A DNA stretch of 52,884 bases from a virus. The translations under genes were made by a program, and so were the position numbers. The notes below the pieces were generated by a model. It was not told the DNA's origin, did no database searches, and saw only the letters and a list, made by a program, of their open reading frames with translations. Shown piece after piece: positions 33,901-40,717 of this stretch (positions are counted from its first letter, which is position 1; each line of letters begins with the position of its first letter). The DNA lies in the IMG/VR virus record IMGVR_UViG_3300037247_001071, positions 1-52,884 of that record; one strand, given 5' to 3'.

Positions 33901-35031
33901 CCACTCGCCACTCTGATGCGGATGGGCACTTCCCTTACCTCGAATTTCGCTTTCACCAACCCGCTGCTCAACGTTACGCTGTCGCAGATCTCGAAGCGCG
34001 ACGGATTGACTGGCGACGTGCAGAGAGACGGGATGCGCTTACTGGGCGATAACGTACAGAGGTTCATATCTCCCATGATCCATCCGTACACCCCCATCTT
34101 CGGGACGTTCAGCGAGAAGCTCCAGCGCACCCGCGACGCCTTCCCACACGCATACAGTGGCCGGGAGCACGCGCTGTTCAACAAGATGTTCGAACTCGGC
34201 GGCTTCAAGGTGCGCGGCGACGTGGCCGCCTTCCTCAACGCGTTGCCCCCGAGCCTCGGGGAACCGGCGAAGGACATCGCATTGCGGGGCACGAAGGCCG
34301 TGGCCTGGATGTCGCTGTGGAGCGACATACCCGACGAGCGCGTGTTTGGCAAGGAGCAGGGGCTGACCATGGAGGATTACTTCGCTCAGGTGGTGTCGAG
34401 CAGCTCCTATCTCGACCCCCAGAACGGGCACGACATGGCCGGCGCGAATGAGCAATCGATGACGGACCTTCGCCGGGCGCTGCGCATGCTGGACTCCGAG
34501 GATGCCACCGAACGGGCGCGGGGGGAGAAGCTCTCGACGAAAGCCCAGGAGGACATGATCCGCCTGCGTACCACGCGCCAGCAGGCCAACGGGATCCCGG
34601 TCGGCCGCAAGGGCACGGAGCGAGAGGTGCGCAACATCGTAGCCCGCATGCAGAAGCTCGGGGAGGGCTACGACGAGGCCCTGGAGAGCTTCAGCGTGCT
34701 GCGGCGCGCGGGTATCGTCACGAAGATGCTGGGCACCCGCGGTGTCCCGGAAGAGATGCAGGTGAGCCTGTTGCAGCAGTATCTCTTGACCCGGAGCGGT
34801 GGCTTGCGTGGCCCCGCCGGGGCGGAGGAGCTGGAACAGACCATGAATCTGCTCGCGGTCACGTTGGTGAAGCGGCCAGACTTGAACGACACGAGCCGCG
34901 AGCGCATCGAGGCCATGCTGAGGATCACCCAGGTGTGGCAGATCAAGGCCGAAGTGCGTGAGCGTATCGAGAACGTGAAAGAAGAAAAGTACCAGCGCGC
35001 ACTCCAAGTGATGAAGCTGGGGAGGAAGTAA
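27982..35031 (+). CDS. Giant internal virion protein (2349 aa)
   Basis: This single open frame is about 15% of the genome. It begins MSNPFSDVEPLDTEPEEPQ (disordered, acidic) and is mostly helical and charged through about residue 650. A short hydrophobic Gly-rich segment (LIGTGAGGGYIGNQLLRGL) and other apolar stretches (PAGMAAVMATGLSRNMMAM) occur later. A conserved-looking DAKQFDKLIGPYAPRLFSS segment lies in the middle. Size and place fit the huge ejected proteins of short-tailed phages, but I see no lysozyme, transglycosylase, protease or polymerase motif. Frame and codon use are uniform, so it is not a fusion artefact. Confidence 0.65.
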   Translation: MSNPFSDVEPLDTEPEEPQADNPFAQITQPQPVPNAPTDADLLSERTERKISEQSMEDAARKPRSANDERDWAQANVEFEDLPSPQSYTEALSIATKIHGQSYRPNPEIMDDIEAMADRMAGLHLSRSGMIDKHGPIAGVGAALTDRLRGAYLHNFTTLYGDMTPEENLRVTQRAIGRIADLIKSNAQARLQRAQQNGTPDLEAAQQDMAMAIELTSQAANPRVQSWFLGTAYRAADQLTMLAPSDTLQANEAEILFGILDHPFKQAQAAGWPDAASGDGPMARRFDGLLKRNLGADTLLPSVVGRGRGLQLKKTLSLAFRGTLVEERLGMLNIPMELAETMDPSGMLVHTHPRLVGEMASVLATHKERNFAPGETLTPQEIEERMEAQRAEDIHLPNGQTVASGGSIITDRVLKGEEVKTASERVAQLFAISAVDDLLNIGIGPLQELRLQADTSLREGADKLKDEIDATLESIGAYAMTYSDEAGDAIGKAQEFYAKAGGELGAGLSLMLGAMGGFTQKRMDEAEAEGEEDAKLAVDTRTFSHHANRWLGDIGALTQQVTDGDRIRMGLTKEVSDRIFNPNGNSFRVARIALADEVAAITVERFAPLGFSPSTIREFFKQIRSEEFGRRLDSSILRGITEEEFQTFAQRVRLNRKEAGFSLNPIVIADGMIDTIAMGVAFMGRDLRATTQMLMEEPDDLAVLIGTGAGGGYIGNQLLRGLKTQTIGRIALMQTMQRASIVLRRALNNSPDVVDQLRTITTRMQRGKKTGPAQREAAIEAATDALDWASDARKFMLEITPEMKNQRLSNWYDGMQKDASRKTAAIVRHLDPREIGNVLDELQIDGITRNWIQDGGVFSTLRQKASLALGYSAGNKKVPFVSGVGRNLFEAIQDNPEISLADLPISPEAITPRNIRFLDAMFPGKREKLARAMHQQQAMQWMQRYQADTIGRRTLGAENRALLEEWTVYGRTAEANRLRRIAGMKAVAEGTADQGRLVMLQELRAASLTRVSMFRGLRQELLDSGTPMDKTRLRGRPVFDEYTPEQMISFLGTQMDHNGIYQRLRRTFESSDSFWERIGDMGRRFDGEGGDAAADSMKRQIIAEFFEQPGLADDIRIDLLEGHISPSRLRRNIRERKDIGRAFLKDQLDELAETLDNGADRAFFNELLEEYDNELAKLGAGETSELLEGHFTTRKNLASEWKEIRRLATLETANRFRVVGGISGAAEWGLLADISRRIGDGRLRTAQADVRAYGLQQRLLAGGYLKKIGNMQRMLSRLTPEERKLFNAVAMIARDEGITGPLNKLRKRKAFKEYFDEIAPETDDVAVQHLWDTTENFRKNFLRDLKDVGLIDAKQFDKLIGPYAPRLFSSTMMPKLYGTGGVDLNLRPSPIRGASLGELSAQRHLTKVKAQVYPKGGRPITQKFDNVHDAETWIENNYGIRGGREALEEGIGETGNTTAGSKFAILRPLGKDAQLLGADLIGPGDGMFIQMRNLIEDMTQIRYFNAFDRKGIAFTEAEFIQHLIETPKDGNRFVRLADNARFGSLRNKFVHRSIVRQMENFTEIKGTMNAISDAVEAEVMLMTGNVNSLIDSAPGIITSLNAYQKAGITYNFIARNPATQIGNLLSDSLFFTRLAAGPEINFTVRGWRLGVEAFGVIRDIRSGKRALDAMPADIRRAVELGVIDESIFEVTGLQSSRKVLDIEAMYGTKKTPAEVFLAPLRDKNLQKAMAREEVVDRALKQGNLSPQMEVRLLRERFALQQQTQGQMGIMAKGMARAGNVLDAFVGKYKGRTADIEGFSATFYGDLGNTNRLRAYLWMVREKGMTPEAASSRVNRYMQTYSQIGTTALGRQVQKFGKSTLGSPIVSFPFELGRITLNAVRHNPAGMAAVMATGLSRNMMAMAASGLDPYEAVDFLVDRPGGFLNFQGDQFIGLPNHQAMVWSNPATSVFPQILNNYGVINGLAGAWDDAGDDTPLATLMRMGTSLTSNFAFTNPLLNVTLSQISKRDGLTGDVQRDGMRLLGDNVQRFISPMIHPYTPIFGTFSEKLQRTRDAFPHAYSGREHALFNKMFELGGFKVRGDVAAFLNALPPSLGEPAKDIALRGTKAVAWMSLWSDIPDERVFGKEQGLTMEDYFAQVVSSSSYLDPQNGHDMAGANEQSMTDLRRALRMLDSEDATERARGEKLSTKAQEDMIRLRTTRQQANGIPVGRKGTEREVRNIVARMQKLGEGYDEALESFSVLRRAGIVTKMLGTRGVPEEMQVSLLQQYLLTRSGGLRGPAGAEELEQTMNLLAVTLVKRPDLNDTSRERIEAMLRITQVWQIKAEVRERIENVKEEKYQRALQVMKLGRK

Positions 35032-35216
35032 TGGAAGAGCTCCTGAAGATTGCAGCCGGTGCGGGCGGCGGCGGGCTGGCAATCGTCCTGATGTACGCCA
35101 AGATGCTAGCCGGGAGACTGGACGGCATCAGCGCGAAACTCGACCGAATGAACGGGGCCATCACAGACCACGAAGTTCGGCTCCGTGTGATTGAAAAGGA
35201 AGACGATGCAACTTGA
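35031..35216 (+). CDS. Small membrane protein, possible lysis protein (61 aa)
   Basis: Begins MEELLKIAAGAGGGGLAIVL, so one N-terminal membrane helix, followed by a charged helix (AGRLDGISAKLDRMNGAITD) that can form a coiled coil. The start overlaps the giant gene's stop (TAATG). Size and topology could fit a small holin or a reduced inner-membrane spanin. Its place at the end of the late genes, where lysis genes often lie, is the main support. Confidence 0.5.
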   Translation: MEELLKIAAGAGGGGLAIVLMYAKMLAGRLDGISAKLDRMNGAITDHEVRLRVIEKEDDAT

Positions 35217-35490
35217 CGAGCTATCCGAGGGTGACGTGATCGAGGTCTCCTGGGACGACGCGACCGCGGACGCCGAGTGGACCACGCGCAAGGAGCTGGA
35301 CTTCCCCGAGATGCGTGCGCTCTCTGTGGGCTACTACGTGCGCCACGACAAGCGCGCCCTCATGATGGTCGGATGTTTGTTCGGGGACTACAGGAAAGAG
35401 GACGGCACGCTCGGCGGCATGCGCACCATCCCCCTCCCGATGGTCACGAAGGTGAAGCGTCTTCGGACGGCGGAGAGGCTGCGCTTCTAA
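35206..35490 (+). CDS. Hypothetical protein (94 aa), last rightward gene
   Basis: The ATG at 35206 follows AAGGAAG; the longer TTG frame is less likely. Sequence MQLDELSEGDVIEVSWDDAT, then YYVRHDKRALMMVGCLFGDY, suggests a small beta-barrel (SH3- or OB-like). It overlaps the previous gene by 11 nt and the last leftward gene by 47 nt on the other strand. No terminator is visible at this convergent junction. Function unknown. Confidence 0.6.
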   Translation: MQLDELSEGDVIEVSWDDATADAEWTTRKELDFPEMRALSVGYYVRHDKRALMMVGCLFGDYRKEDGTLGGMRTIPLPMVTKVKRLRTAERLRF

Positions 35491-35647
35491 TGATCTCGCA
35501 ACCACGCATCGCCTCCAGCACGACCCGCGCCGTGTGCGCGTCCGGACACTCCGCCACGCCGATCAGCGTGTCGGGATCGTCGTCCACGCTGCGGCACACG
35601 ACCCAACACTCATCCTTGATGCAGTAGAAGATGGCCCACTGTCTCAT
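35444..35647 (-). CDS. Hypothetical protein (67 aa), last leftward gene
   Basis: Starts MRQWAIFYCIKDECWVVCRS with an ATGA overlap to the gene upstream, which supports it despite its 3' end overlapping the rightward gene. Beta-rich N-terminal half, then a helical AHTARVVLEAMRGCE, and a Pro/Ser tail. No family recognised. Confidence 0.55.
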   Translation of the reverse strand: MRQWAIFYCIKDECWVVCRSVDDDPDTLIGVAECPDAHTARVVLEAMRGCEIIRSAASPPSEDASPS

Positions 35648-35799
35648 GGTACACTCGTCCCCTCCGGCGAGTAACCATGGTCGCTAAGCCAGACAGTGTA
35701 TTCCTCAAGAATCTGACGAACTGTCTTATCTGCAAGCCTTTGCTCGCGTTTGCCGCTGCCAACTACTTCAGACAAAAATTGATCCCATATTCCGTTCAT
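35644..35799 (-). CDS. Small hypothetical protein (51 aa)
   Basis: Begins MNGIWDQFLSEVVGSGKREQ and is helical and charged, ending YSPEGTSVP. ATGA overlaps tie it to the aminotransferase gene upstream and the 67-residue gene downstream, which is strong evidence that it is real. Function unknown. Confidence 0.6.
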   Translation of the reverse strand: MNGIWDQFLSEVVGSGKREQRLADKTVRQILEEYTVWLSDHGYSPEGTSVP

Positions 35800-36776
35800 G
35801 CGCTCAAGATCCTCACACACACACGCCGCACCGCCGCGGCGTCCATCTTCACGTGGCAAGGCAGCGTGATGATCTCTGACGAAACCTCCGCCGCGACCGG
35901 ACACTGCATGGTTTGCTCCTTGTTCAAAGGGTAGTGGTGTCCCCAGGCGATGCCCGCCGAGGTGAGCACCCGGCGCCAGTGGTCTCGCACTACCTCTGAG
36001 GGCGCCCGCACCACACACATGTGCCCCGATGCCTCCTCTGCCCGCCGGGTGAGGACGAGCTTTCCGAGGTGTCTCTCGTACCAGGCGAGGACCTGCCGCC
36101 GCCGCTCCCGCCGCTTGTCGTGCTGATTGATCCCTTCCCGGACGAGTGCCGCGGCCACGTCGCTCATGAGACCCTTGATGCCCCCGCCAGGTAACCCTGC
36201 CCAACGACGCATCACCAGATTTCCCCCGAGAACCACGCGAATCGCATCCGCGAGTCCGACCCCAAAACACACGACGACCCCGCCGTCAGGAGAGGGCACC
36301 TCTTTCTGCGGAGCGAAGGAGTAGACGATAGCCTGGGTGGCACCGACGCGGAGCATCTTACCATGCTTCGGGTCACCAAAGCGGTGAGCGGCGTCAAGAA
36401 TAGTGGGTATACCTTGGTTCAGGTCGTACGGGATGCCCCAGAGGTCCACGGCGATCTCCCGGTACTCCACCTCGGCTCCGTAGTCGAGCCACTTCGGGTA
36501 GCCATCCACTCCGGAGTACGTCGACGGCCACGTCAGTGGGCACACACGGGGGGACTCTACCTGGAGCACCTTGCACGCGGCCCACAGGGCAGCCGTAGCG
36601 GAAGAGGCGGCGACCACCTGCAGAGGATCCACCCCCAGGCGCTCCGCGATCATCTTCTCGACCGCCCGAGCCCGCGGCCCCGGAGCCCATTGTCCGGACT
36701 TCAGGGCCGCGACCACCCGCTCGATGCCTCGGGTGGCGAGTGCGGGCGGGGAGAGATCAGACTCCGGTCTTCTCAT
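35796..36776 (-). CDS. DegT/DnrJ/EryC1-type sugar aminotransferase
   Basis: From the ATG at 36776 (GGGGGAGAG upstream; ATGA overlap with the MazG-like gene) the protein has 326 residues. It shows the PLP pattern of the DegT family: a substrate/phosphate loop (ASSATAALWAA, 57-67), the cofactor-side LDAAHRFG (D128, H131), and the PLP lysine in YSFAPQKEV (K158) followed by the Gly-Gly turn. Such enzymes aminate keto-sugars bound to nucleotides. It is about 50 residues shorter than usual, with reduced end regions. Together with the SDR (39878) and PglD-like acyltransferase (45809) it could make an acetamido sugar. Confidence 0.75.
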   Translation of the reverse strand: MRRPESDLSPPALATRGIERVVAALKSGQWAPGPRARAVEKMIAERLGVDPLQVVAASSATAALWAACKVLQVESPRVCPLTWPSTYSGVDGYPKWLDYGAEVEYREIAVDLWGIPYDLNQGIPTILDAAHRFGDPKHGKMLRVGATQAIVYSFAPQKEVPSPDGGVVVCFGVGLADAIRVVLGGNLVMRRWAGLPGGGIKGLMSDVAAALVREGINQHDKRRERRRQVLAWYERHLGKLVLTRRAEEASGHMCVVRAPSEVVRDHWRRVLTSAGIAWGHHYPLNKEQTMQCPVAAEVSSEIITLPCHVKMDAAAVRRVCVRILSA

Positions 36777-37087
36777 TGTCTCTCCCCCTTCAGCTCTTCC
36801 CACACGCGCTCCACGACCATCGGGAAGTCCAGGTTGAGCTTGGAACAGTAACCCATGAGTGCTATCACGACGTCGCCAACACCATTTGAGCAGTGGAGCC
36901 GCCAACCGCCTGCAGGTTCAGTGGACGTTTTGTATTTGGCACGACACCCTCGGGTGTGTGCGTGAGCAAGCTCCCCCATCTCTTCGACAGCAATGAGTAT
37001 CAACTCCGCGCCCGACTGATAGCCGAACTTCCGCGCGCTCCAGTCCGCGTGCTCCTCTTGAATCTTAGTCAGCGGTGTGTGCGCCAT
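36773..37087 (-). CDS. MazG-like nucleotide pyrophosphohydrolase
   Basis: The ATG at 37087 follows GGAGAAG. The 104-residue all-helical protein has AVEEMGELAHA (E35, E36, E39) and NGVGDVVIALMGYC (D72), the metal-binding EExxE...D arrangement of MazG/dUTPase-type enzymes. These hydrolyse NTPs or dNTPs to monophosphates. Neighbouring dNMP kinase and polymerase genes suggest nucleotide-pool control; (p)ppGpp-related roles are also discussed for phage MazG. Confidence 0.75.
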   Translation of the reverse strand: MAHTPLTKIQEEHADWSARKFGYQSGAELILIAVEEMGELAHAHTRGCRAKYKTSTEPAGGWRLHCSNGVGDVVIALMGYCSKLNLDFPMVVERVWEELKGERQ

Positions 37088-37643
37088 AGAACTTCTCCAT
37101 CGCATTATTGAGCTCGCGGTGCAGCTGGTCCACGTTGCGGGCGAAGACCGTGTGATCGACCACCTCAGAGAGGCGAAGTGAAGCCATCTCTTCAGAGACA
37201 TGGCCGTAGCTGGGATTGTGGCACTGATCGTCAGTGCGGACGATCCCGAGTATCTGACCCCCGAGATCCCGAATCATCTCGACCTCGTTGTCAAATCGCA
37301 CATCGGTAATGACCACGTCCTTGTCCCGGAGGTCGCCGGTGGCGAGGCGTAGGCGCATGAGTTGGACCCAGTGGTCCTGGCCGAAGATGTCTCGCACGCT
37401 CTCGGTGCCGAGCTTCTGCAGCATGTGCCGCACGCTGAAGCCCCACGCCGGGTGGGCGGACTCGCGGTCGTAGTTCACTCCGTGGACTTCCTCATGGGAC
37501 AGCCCGAAGATGTGGCGCGCCGCGTCCTTCAGCGGCCCCGCGAACATGGCCCTGGCATCGAAGCCGTGGTTGGTCACAAGGTAGTTGCCAGCCGTGTCCT
37601 TGCCCGAACGAGCGAGGCCGGCGAGGCCGATGAGCCTACCCAC
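37065..37643 (-). CDS. Deoxynucleoside monophosphate kinase
   Basis: GTG start with GGAG upstream. The 192-residue protein opens with the P-loop GLARSGKDT (K15). It then has FAGPLKDAARHIFGLS, the lid/DNMP-binding pattern of T4 gp1-like kinases, with QKLGTESVRDIFGQDHW and a VITDVRFDNE Walker B segment. It converts dNMPs to dNDPs for replication. Its start overlaps the upstream coiled-coil gene by 8 nt. Confidence 0.85.
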   Translation of the reverse strand: MGRLIGLAGLARSGKDTAGNYLVTNHGFDARAMFAGPLKDAARHIFGLSHEEVHGVNYDRESAHPAWGFSVRHMLQKLGTESVRDIFGQDHWVQLMRLRLATGDLRDKDVVITDVRFDNEVEMIRDLGGQILGIVRTDDQCHNPSYGHVSEEMASLRLSEVVDHTVFARNVDQLHRELNNAMEKFYGAHTAD

Positions 37644-38091
37644 TGCGTTTCTCCAGCCGAGCGAGCGCGCCCTGAAAACGATCCATGCGGAGATCCATCT
37701 CAGACAAGCGCTTCTCCATACCGCGCGGTGCGTTGTGGCGGTCAAGCAGCTTGTCGATGGCGTCGAGGCGCTTGTCGGTCGCCTCCGCCAGGATGCTCAG
37801 AGCTTGCACGCCCTCATCTTGCAGTGCATCCGCGCGTTCCTGTAAGGTGAGGGTCGCAGCATGGAGAAGCGCGATGTCCTCATCGTGGCTGCCCGGCGCC
37901 AAGCTGTCCACGGCGAGCTGCATCTCCCCGAGGGTGCCCCTCATGGCCTCGACCTCGCGTTTCATGAACTGCTCCAGCGCGTCCCGCTTCTGGCGATTGC
38001 CCGAAAACTTCTGCACCATCTGGGTCTGGTTCAGATCCACCTGGCGCTGGATGAACCGGATCTGCTGCTGTACTTGATCTGCACTCGGCAT
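37636..38091 (-). CDS. Coiled-coil protein (151 aa)
   Basis: Nearly all helix: VQQQIRFIQRQVDLNQTQMV, then a long run of heptads through the C-terminus (KRLSEMDLRMDRFQGALARL). Starts with ATG after GAAAGGAG. Could act as a structural organiser or a DNA-replication accessory. No family recognised. Confidence 0.65.
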   Translation of the reverse strand: MPSADQVQQQIRFIQRQVDLNQTQMVQKFSGNRQKRDALEQFMKREVEAMRGTLGEMQLAVDSLAPGSHDEDIALLHAATLTLQERADALQDEGVQALSILAEATDKRLDAIDKLLDRHNAPRGMEKRLSEMDLRMDRFQGALARLEKRSG

Positions 38092-38167
38092 GCGGTGCTC
38101 CTTTCAAAAGAGGCCCGCCGCGGTCGGCAGCCGACGGAGCGACTCGGCGCGGCGGGCCATGGAAGGG

Positions 38168-38479
38168 TTACTCCGGGGAGACGACGACGATTTGCACGGT
38201 GCCCTGGATCTTTTCCACCGTGAGGCGGATGACCTTGCCGACGAGATCGTCATCGCCGAAGAGCGTCGCGAGCTGGTTGCCGCGGCCTTTGTTGAGCACG
38301 AGACGCTTCTTCGTCTCCGCGAAAGCCAACACGGGTTTGTCTTCGGCTTGTGCACCCTGGCCGACCTCCATGAGGTCCGCGAAGACGATGGTGAAAGCGT
38401 TGTCGGGGGCGAGGTCGCACGCCTCGTCAACGGTAAAGAAGCCCGGGAGCTTTTCCAAGAGAGATTTGGCGTTGGCCAT
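38168..38479 (-). CDS. Hypothetical early protein (103 aa)
   Basis: Starts MANAKSLLEKLPGFFTVDEA at 38479 behind GGAGAAG, overlapping the nuclease stop (TAATG). The second half (KKRLVLNKGRGNQLATLFGD, then VGKVIRLTVEKIQGT) is a beta-rich block seen in a class of phage proteins near recombination nucleases; I do not know its function. A DNA-binding role would suit the neighbourhood. Confidence 0.65.
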   Translation of the reverse strand: MANAKSLLEKLPGFFTVDEACDLAPDNAFTIVFADLMEVGQGAQAEDKPVLAFAETKKRLVLNKGRGNQLATLFGDDDLVGKVIRLTVEKIQGTVQIVVVSPE

Positions 38480-39312
38480 TACTTCTCCTTGTCGGGGGAC
38501 GTGCCTTTTCCAAGGCAAATGTCCCAGTGGTCACAGTACTTGGCCGAACAGAGCCCATGCCCCGGGGCCGCCAAAGAAAAAGGTTGCAGGTTGAAGCCAG
38601 CGACTTCGGGCGCTCCATTTCCGCACCCCGAGAGACGCTTTGCCTCCACCCACCTAGAGTCTACCACGTTCAGCGTAGTTGTCAACCACGATTCCGTAAG
38701 TGTAAGCTGAGCCTCGTCGAACGAGACCACAACGCCACGAACCGGCGCGCCCCCCGGCAGGTAGTAGATGAACCCCGCGTTACGGGCCCCCGTGGCGAGG
38801 CAATAGATCTGAAGCTGTAGGCTCCGCTTTGCCTCGTGCGGGGAATTGATTCGCATCGGGTTCCCGATCGTCTTGTGATCCAGGACACAGTGCCCCTCCG
38901 TGCTGCCGCACGGCTTGCCATTGGGATCGAACAATGGGGTGCGCGAGGACTGCAGATCGATCTTGCCGACAATCTTCAGCAGACCACAGTGATTGAACCA
39001 CTCCTCGACCTTGCCCTTCATGGGGGTGAGCTGCTCGAAAACAGGCACGGCGCGCTCCAGGTAGCTCGCGAGCACCGGCGCCTTCAGGTAGCCCTCCGGT
39101 GGGTCGCCGGCGACGAGCTCTGCCGCCTGCACGGCGGTCAGGCCCCCCGTCATGTGGGTCGCCATGTGTTCCAGCGCCGCGTGGACGTGGTTGCCCCGCT
39201 TGATGGGCGGGGTGTCCCAGTCGCCCGAGATCAACGCGGCGAAGGCACTCCGGCGCTCGCAGATGTCCGAAAAGGTGTTGAGCCTGGAGAAACTATGCTT
39301 CTTCGGGTTCAC
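38479..39312 (-). CDS. RecB/Cas4-like PD-(D/E)XK nuclease with Fe-S-type cysteines
   Basis: The 277-residue protein has the conserved helix GNHVHAALEH (H44, E48), KIVGKIDL (D119), VLDHKT (D145, K147) and the QLQIY motif (residues 166-170), that is, a full RecB-type catalytic site. One cysteine near the start (C18) plus C255, C260 and C266 match the split four-cysteine layout of Cas4/AddB iron-sulfur nucleases. Start is GTG. It probably trims DNA ends in replication or recombination. No CRISPR array or other Cas gene is present, so it is not a CRISPR component. Confidence 0.8.
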   Translation of the reverse strand: MNPKKHSFSRLNTFSDICERRSAFAALISGDWDTPPIKRGNHVHAALEHMATHMTGGLTAVQAAELVAGDPPEGYLKAPVLASYLERAVPVFEQLTPMKGKVEEWFNHCGLLKIVGKIDLQSSRTPLFDPNGKPCGSTEGHCVLDHKTIGNPMRINSPHEAKRSLQLQIYCLATGARNAGFIYYLPGGAPVRGVVVSFDEAQLTLTESWLTTTLNVVDSRWVEAKRLSGCGNGAPEVAGFNLQPFSLAAPGHGLCSAKYCDHWDICLGKGTSPDKEK

Positions 39313-39527
39313 GTCACCACCAGGATCTCGATAACCTCACCGCCCCTGAGGCGGGCCACAAACTTCGCTCCGAAGAGGTCGGAGAGCGTGCCGTAACAGA
39401 GCTCCGGCCCGACACGATCCTCCTCAGGTAGCTGGGCCGTGCGTTTTGAGGTGTGTACCTCCGCGTTTTTGCAGACGGTATCATTATCTTCAAAGCTGCG
39501 TACAAAGTACAGTCGCTTGGTTCTCAT
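39309..39527 (-). CDS. Hypothetical protein (72 aa)
   Basis: The ATG at 39527 follows GGAGAGAG and overlaps the upstream stop (ATGA); the longer open frame upstream is in the shadow of the next gene. Sequence MRTKRLYFVRSFEDNDTVCK, later FGAKFVARLRGGEVIEILVV. Small beta-rich protein of unknown role. Confidence 0.6.
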   Translation of the reverse strand: MRTKRLYFVRSFEDNDTVCKNAEVHTSKRTAQLPEEDRVGPELCYGTLSDLFGAKFVARLRGGEVIEILVVT

Positions 39528-39877
39528 CGTTCTCTCTCCAGCCGCTGCAGCGGCTCTTCGTCGTTGACGATCCCGGTCACAGCATCTTCCACGATCTCCT
39601 GGATGATCCGCAGGTGCGCCTCCCCAATCCCGTGGCGCCAGTTGGCTTCGTTCGTGGCGAGAAGCTCGATGAAGGCTCGCTCCGTCGCAAGCCATTCCAG
39701 GGACCGGGTGTGCGCTGCGACAGCATGCGCCTCGATCCTCTCGAAAGACCGCACGTCCGCAGCGATGGCGTGCGCCTCGATGGCATCGTGCTCGTATTCG
39801 CGCCACTGGTAGAGTCCATAGACACTGGCGCAGATGAGCACCTGGATCCACAGGAAACGTGCGATCTTCTTGACCAC
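39524..39877 (-). CDS. Membrane-anchored helical protein (117 aa)
   Basis: GTG start immediately after the SDR stop. The N-terminus VKKIARFLWIQVLICASVYG is a signal-anchor helix. The rest is a long charged helix with internal repeats (RSFERIEAHAVAAHTRSLEW). The layout (N-terminal membrane anchor plus periplasmic-type coiled coil, about 120 residues) resembles an inner-membrane spanin, but the early-gene location argues against that. Function unknown. Confidence 0.55.
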   Translation of the reverse strand: MVKKIARFLWIQVLICASVYGLYQWREYEHDAIEAHAIAADVRSFERIEAHAVAAHTRSLEWLATERAFIELLATNEANWRHGIGEAHLRIIQEIVEDAVTGIVNDEEPLQRLERER

Positions 39878-40717
39878 TTAGGTCTCCAATCCGTAGTACA
39901 GCTGCAGGTTCTCGGCGGCAATGGCATCTTCCCGGAGCGCTTCCTCGGTGCGAGGCGTATAAGCCAGGCGTTCCATGCGAAATTGGGTCTGAAGCACATT
40001 GTTAGGATGCTTGCCTCGCAGAAGTTCGCGTATCTCTTCCGCGGCGAGAGGCACAGGCATGTCAATGATGTTGGTGATGTCTGCATTCGCTATCCCAAGC
40101 GGCGAGAGACCGGGTGTCGCGGCAACCATGGCTGCTTTGTACAAAATCTCGACGGCGTCTCCGATGTGGGTAGTGAATGCGCTCCACGTGTCGCCAGTGA
40201 ACTTCCCACGAGACAGCGCGAAATTGAGCGCAGTGTTCGGGCGGTTGGGTAAGCGATCCGAGAAGTTGCCCCACACCGTGCCGAAACGGAACAGCCGCGC
40301 CGACGGTTTGCGTAAAAGGAATCGCTCTGCGCGCGCCTTCGTCTCTCCGTAGAGAGAGACCGTGTCGGTGAGTGCCCGCATGCTGCTGACGTAGATTATC
40401 TGGTGTGCGTACTTCGCGATCATCAGAGGCATCGACACCATGAGCTCCGCATACGCGCTGCGCCATTCCTCCTTGTTTGCACATCCGGCCGGCTCCCGGT
40501 GGAAGCTGGCAAGATACACGACCACTACACCTCGATAGGTACTGGCGGGGAGGTCGCGCACGTCTTTGATCACGGTGTGTGGAATGTTGTCCATTTTCTT
40601 CTTGCCAAAGATGCCAAGGTCAAACCCTTGGACCCAGTCCACGTTGTGCATCGAGAAGTGATCCATGAGCCGGGAGCCGATGTAGCCGCCGGCGCCGATG
40701 ACAATGATTTCGCGCAT
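39878..40717 (-). CDS. NAD(P)-dependent sugar epimerase/dehydratase (extended SDR)
   Basis: From the ATG at 40717 (TAATG overlap with the polymerase stop) the protein has 279 residues. It has the nucleotide-binding GAGGYIGSRL (8-17), VVYLAS (67-71), catalytic IYVSSMRA (S111/S112) and YGETK (Y123, K127), the extended SDR active site. Members act as epimerases, dehydratases or reductases of nucleotide sugars. The exact activity cannot be told, but it could supply the keto-sugar for the DegT-type aminotransferase. It follows the DNA polymerase gene, unusual company for a sugar enzyme. Confidence 0.75.
   Translation of the reverse strand: MREIIVIGAGGYIGSRLMDHFSMHNVDWVQGFDLGIFGKKKMDNIPHTVIKDVRDLPASTYRGVVVVYLASFHREPAGCANKEEWRSAYAELMVSMPLMIAKYAHQIIYVSSMRALTDTVSLYGETKARAERFLLRKPSARLFRFGTVWGNFSDRLPNRPNTALNFALSRGKFTGDTWSAFTTHIGDAVEILYKAAMVAATPGLSPLGIANADITNIIDMPVPLAAEEIRELLRGKHPNNVLQTQFRMERLAYTPRTEEALREDAIAAENLQLYYGLET

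Noticed and set aside
35444-35490. Possible bidirectional terminator at the convergent junction
   Set aside because: The inverted bases (AAGCG...CGCTT) are only five pairs with no T-run on either strand.
38665-38692. TTGACA-16-TAGACT on the minus strand inside the nuclease gene
   Set aside because: Weak -10 and fully explained by coding sequence; no gene boundary nearby needs it.
38479-39312. RecB/Cas4-like nuclease as a sign of a CRISPR system
   Set aside because: No repeat-spacer array and no other Cas gene in the window; such nucleases are common in phages for recombination.
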